Positions 12,527 to 13,518 of a DNA stretch of 13,518 bases are shown here, in pieces (the stretch's first letter is position 1; every line of letters starts with the position of its first letter). The stretch covers positions 1 to 13,518 of the forward strand of contig CAZMWE010000030.1 of NCBI GenBank assembly GCA_964570005.1, given 5' to 3'. The translations under genes and the position numbers were made by a program. This DNA comes from JAJZCD01 sp964570005 (GTDB taxonomy: Bacteria; Patescibacteriota; Saccharimonadia; Saccharimonadales; UBA4665). Under the pieces are notes generated by a model. The model was not told the origin of the DNA. It did not search any database and worked only from the letters and a program-made list of their open reading frames with translations.

Positions 12527-13518
12527 ATGGCAAAGAAAGTATTCTACGATGAAGATGCGCGCCGCCGCGTGTTGGGCGGGGCAAAGATTTTATACGAAGC
12601 GGTCAAGACAACCATGGGGCCGAAGGGCCGCAACGTGGTCATCAGCAAGAGCTATGGCAGTCCGAGCGTAACGCACGACGGTGTAACTGTGGCCAAAGGC
12701 GTTGATATCGCTGATGTTGACGACGAAACACTAGGCTACAAAGTCGGTGCGGAACTGATCAAGCAGGCTGCCAACAAAATGAATGATGTGGCCGGTGATG
12801 GTACTACCACGGTAACGGTGTTAACCTACCATATCCTGAATGAGGCCAATAAACTGATTGCCGCCGGGCACAACCCGATGTTGCTACGTAAGGGTCTGGA
12901 AGCAGCTGCCGAAGATGTCATCAAGACGCTGGGTGGTTTGAGTGAGGACATTCAGGGTAACAAGAAGCGGGTGGCCGAGGTTGGTACCATTAGCGCGGGC
13001 GACGCTGCTATCGGCGACCTGATCTCCGAAGTCATCGAGAAGGTCGGCAAGGACGGCGTGGTAACCGTGGAAGAGGGTCGCGGCCTGGAGCTGGAAAGCG
13101 AAGTGGTGGAAGGCTTTACCTTTGACCGCGGCTACGTGAGCCCCTACATGGTGACCGACACGTCCCGTATGGAAGCGGTATACGACAAGCCGGCCATCGT
13201 GATTACCGATAAGAAAATTAGCAGTGTGCAGGAGTTCCTGCCTATTTTGGAGAAGCTGGCGCAGGCCGGTAAGAAAGACCTGGTGCTGATCGCGGAAGAT
13301 GTCGAGGGCGAAGCGCTCGGCACGCTGATCCTGAACCGTCTGAAGGGCGTATTTAATACTGTGGCCGTGAAGGCTCCCGCTTTCGGTGACCGCCGTAAGG
13401 ACATGCTGAACGACATTGCCATTCTGACTGGTGCCGAGGTGATTACTGAAGACCGCGGTATGACGTTCGAGAACGTGGACCTGGACGTGGTGGGTACAGC
13501 TCGCAAGGTGATTGTAAC
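12527..13518 (+). CDS. groEL: Chaperonin GroEL, 5' part only
   Basis: 330 codons are visible before the window ends; a full GroEL is about 545 residues. GroEL forms the double-ring ATP-driven chamber for folding cytosolic proteins. The equatorial domain shows T-T-M-G-P-K-G-R-N-V-V-I, V-T-H-D-G-V-T-V-A-K and the ATP-binding A-G-D-G-T-T-T. The intermediate and apical domains follow, with E-V-G-T-I-S-A-G-D, D-G-V-V-T-V-E-E-G, F-D-R-G-Y-V-S-P-Y and V-K-A-P-A-F-G-D-R-R-K. AGGAGA (12513-12518) provides the ribosome binding site. No frameshift or stop is seen in the visible part. It is co-transcribed with groES under CIRCE control. Confidence 0.98.
   Translation, partial: MAKKVFYDEDARRRVLGGAKILYEAVKTTMGPKGRNVVISKSYGSPSVTHDGVTVAKGVDIADVDDETLGYKVGAELIKQAANKMNDVAGDGTTTVTVLTYHILNEANKLIAAGHNPMLLRKGLEAAAEDVIKTLGGLSEDIQGNKKRVAEVGTISAGDAAIGDLISEVIEKVGKDGVVTVEEGRGLELESEVVEGFTFDRGYVSPYMVTDTSRMEAVYDKPAIVITDKKISSVQEFLPILEKLAQAGKKDLVLIAEDVEGEALGTLILNRLKGVFNTVAVKAPAFGDRRKDMLNDIAILTGAEVITEDRGMTFENVDLDVVGTARKVIV

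Overview
The window looks like chromosomal DNA from a Patescibacteria/CPR bacterium, most likely Candidatus Saccharibacteria (TM7). This is an inference. It rests on compact genes with overlapping ends, a short Mur ligase without the usual N-terminal domain, small lineage-type membrane proteins, and several genes whose -10 box lies 6-8 nt before the start codon (leaderless mRNAs). UGA is used as a stop (HIT gene, tsaD), which argues against the UGA=Gly lineages (Absconditabacteria, Gracilibacteria).

Layout. 1-761 (-): 5' part of a ferric-reductase-like membrane protein, running off the left edge. 852-941 (+): tRNA-Ser(CGA) with encoded CCA, followed by a strong hairpin. 1060-1658 (+): HIT-family protein and a small two-helix membrane protein, overlapping by 4 nt, closed by a terminator. 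1725-2606 (+): XRE-type HTH fused to a HAD hydrolase, overlapping by 4 nt the convergent valS (2603-5161, -). 5343-6404 (-): tsaD.

6444-8140 is the least explained part. A good promoter is followed by about 395 nt of non-coding sequence that can fold into about nine successive local hairpins, the last one covering a ribosome binding site. Next comes an unrecognised four-helix membrane protein with an outside C-terminal domain (6877-7968), then an 80-nt hairpin with regularly spaced single mismatches. An exact 14-bp direct repeat lies at both ends of the unit. 8193-9905 is a single-pass membrane protein with an outside Pro/Gly repeat stalk and a possible LysM-like C-terminal domain. These two genes and their RNA structures are the best candidates for something undescribed.

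9968-11260 (+) is a MurE-like peptidoglycan ligase whose leaderless promoter overlaps the preceding terminator. 11298-12026 (-) is an FHA-domain protein. 12148-13518 (+) is the groES-groEL operon under a CIRCE operator; groEL runs off the right edge.

The conserved genes cover tRNA supply and charging (tRNA-Ser, ValRS), tRNA modification (TsaD, t6A), cell-wall precursor synthesis and protein folding. The accessory genes encode envelope proteins of unknown role.
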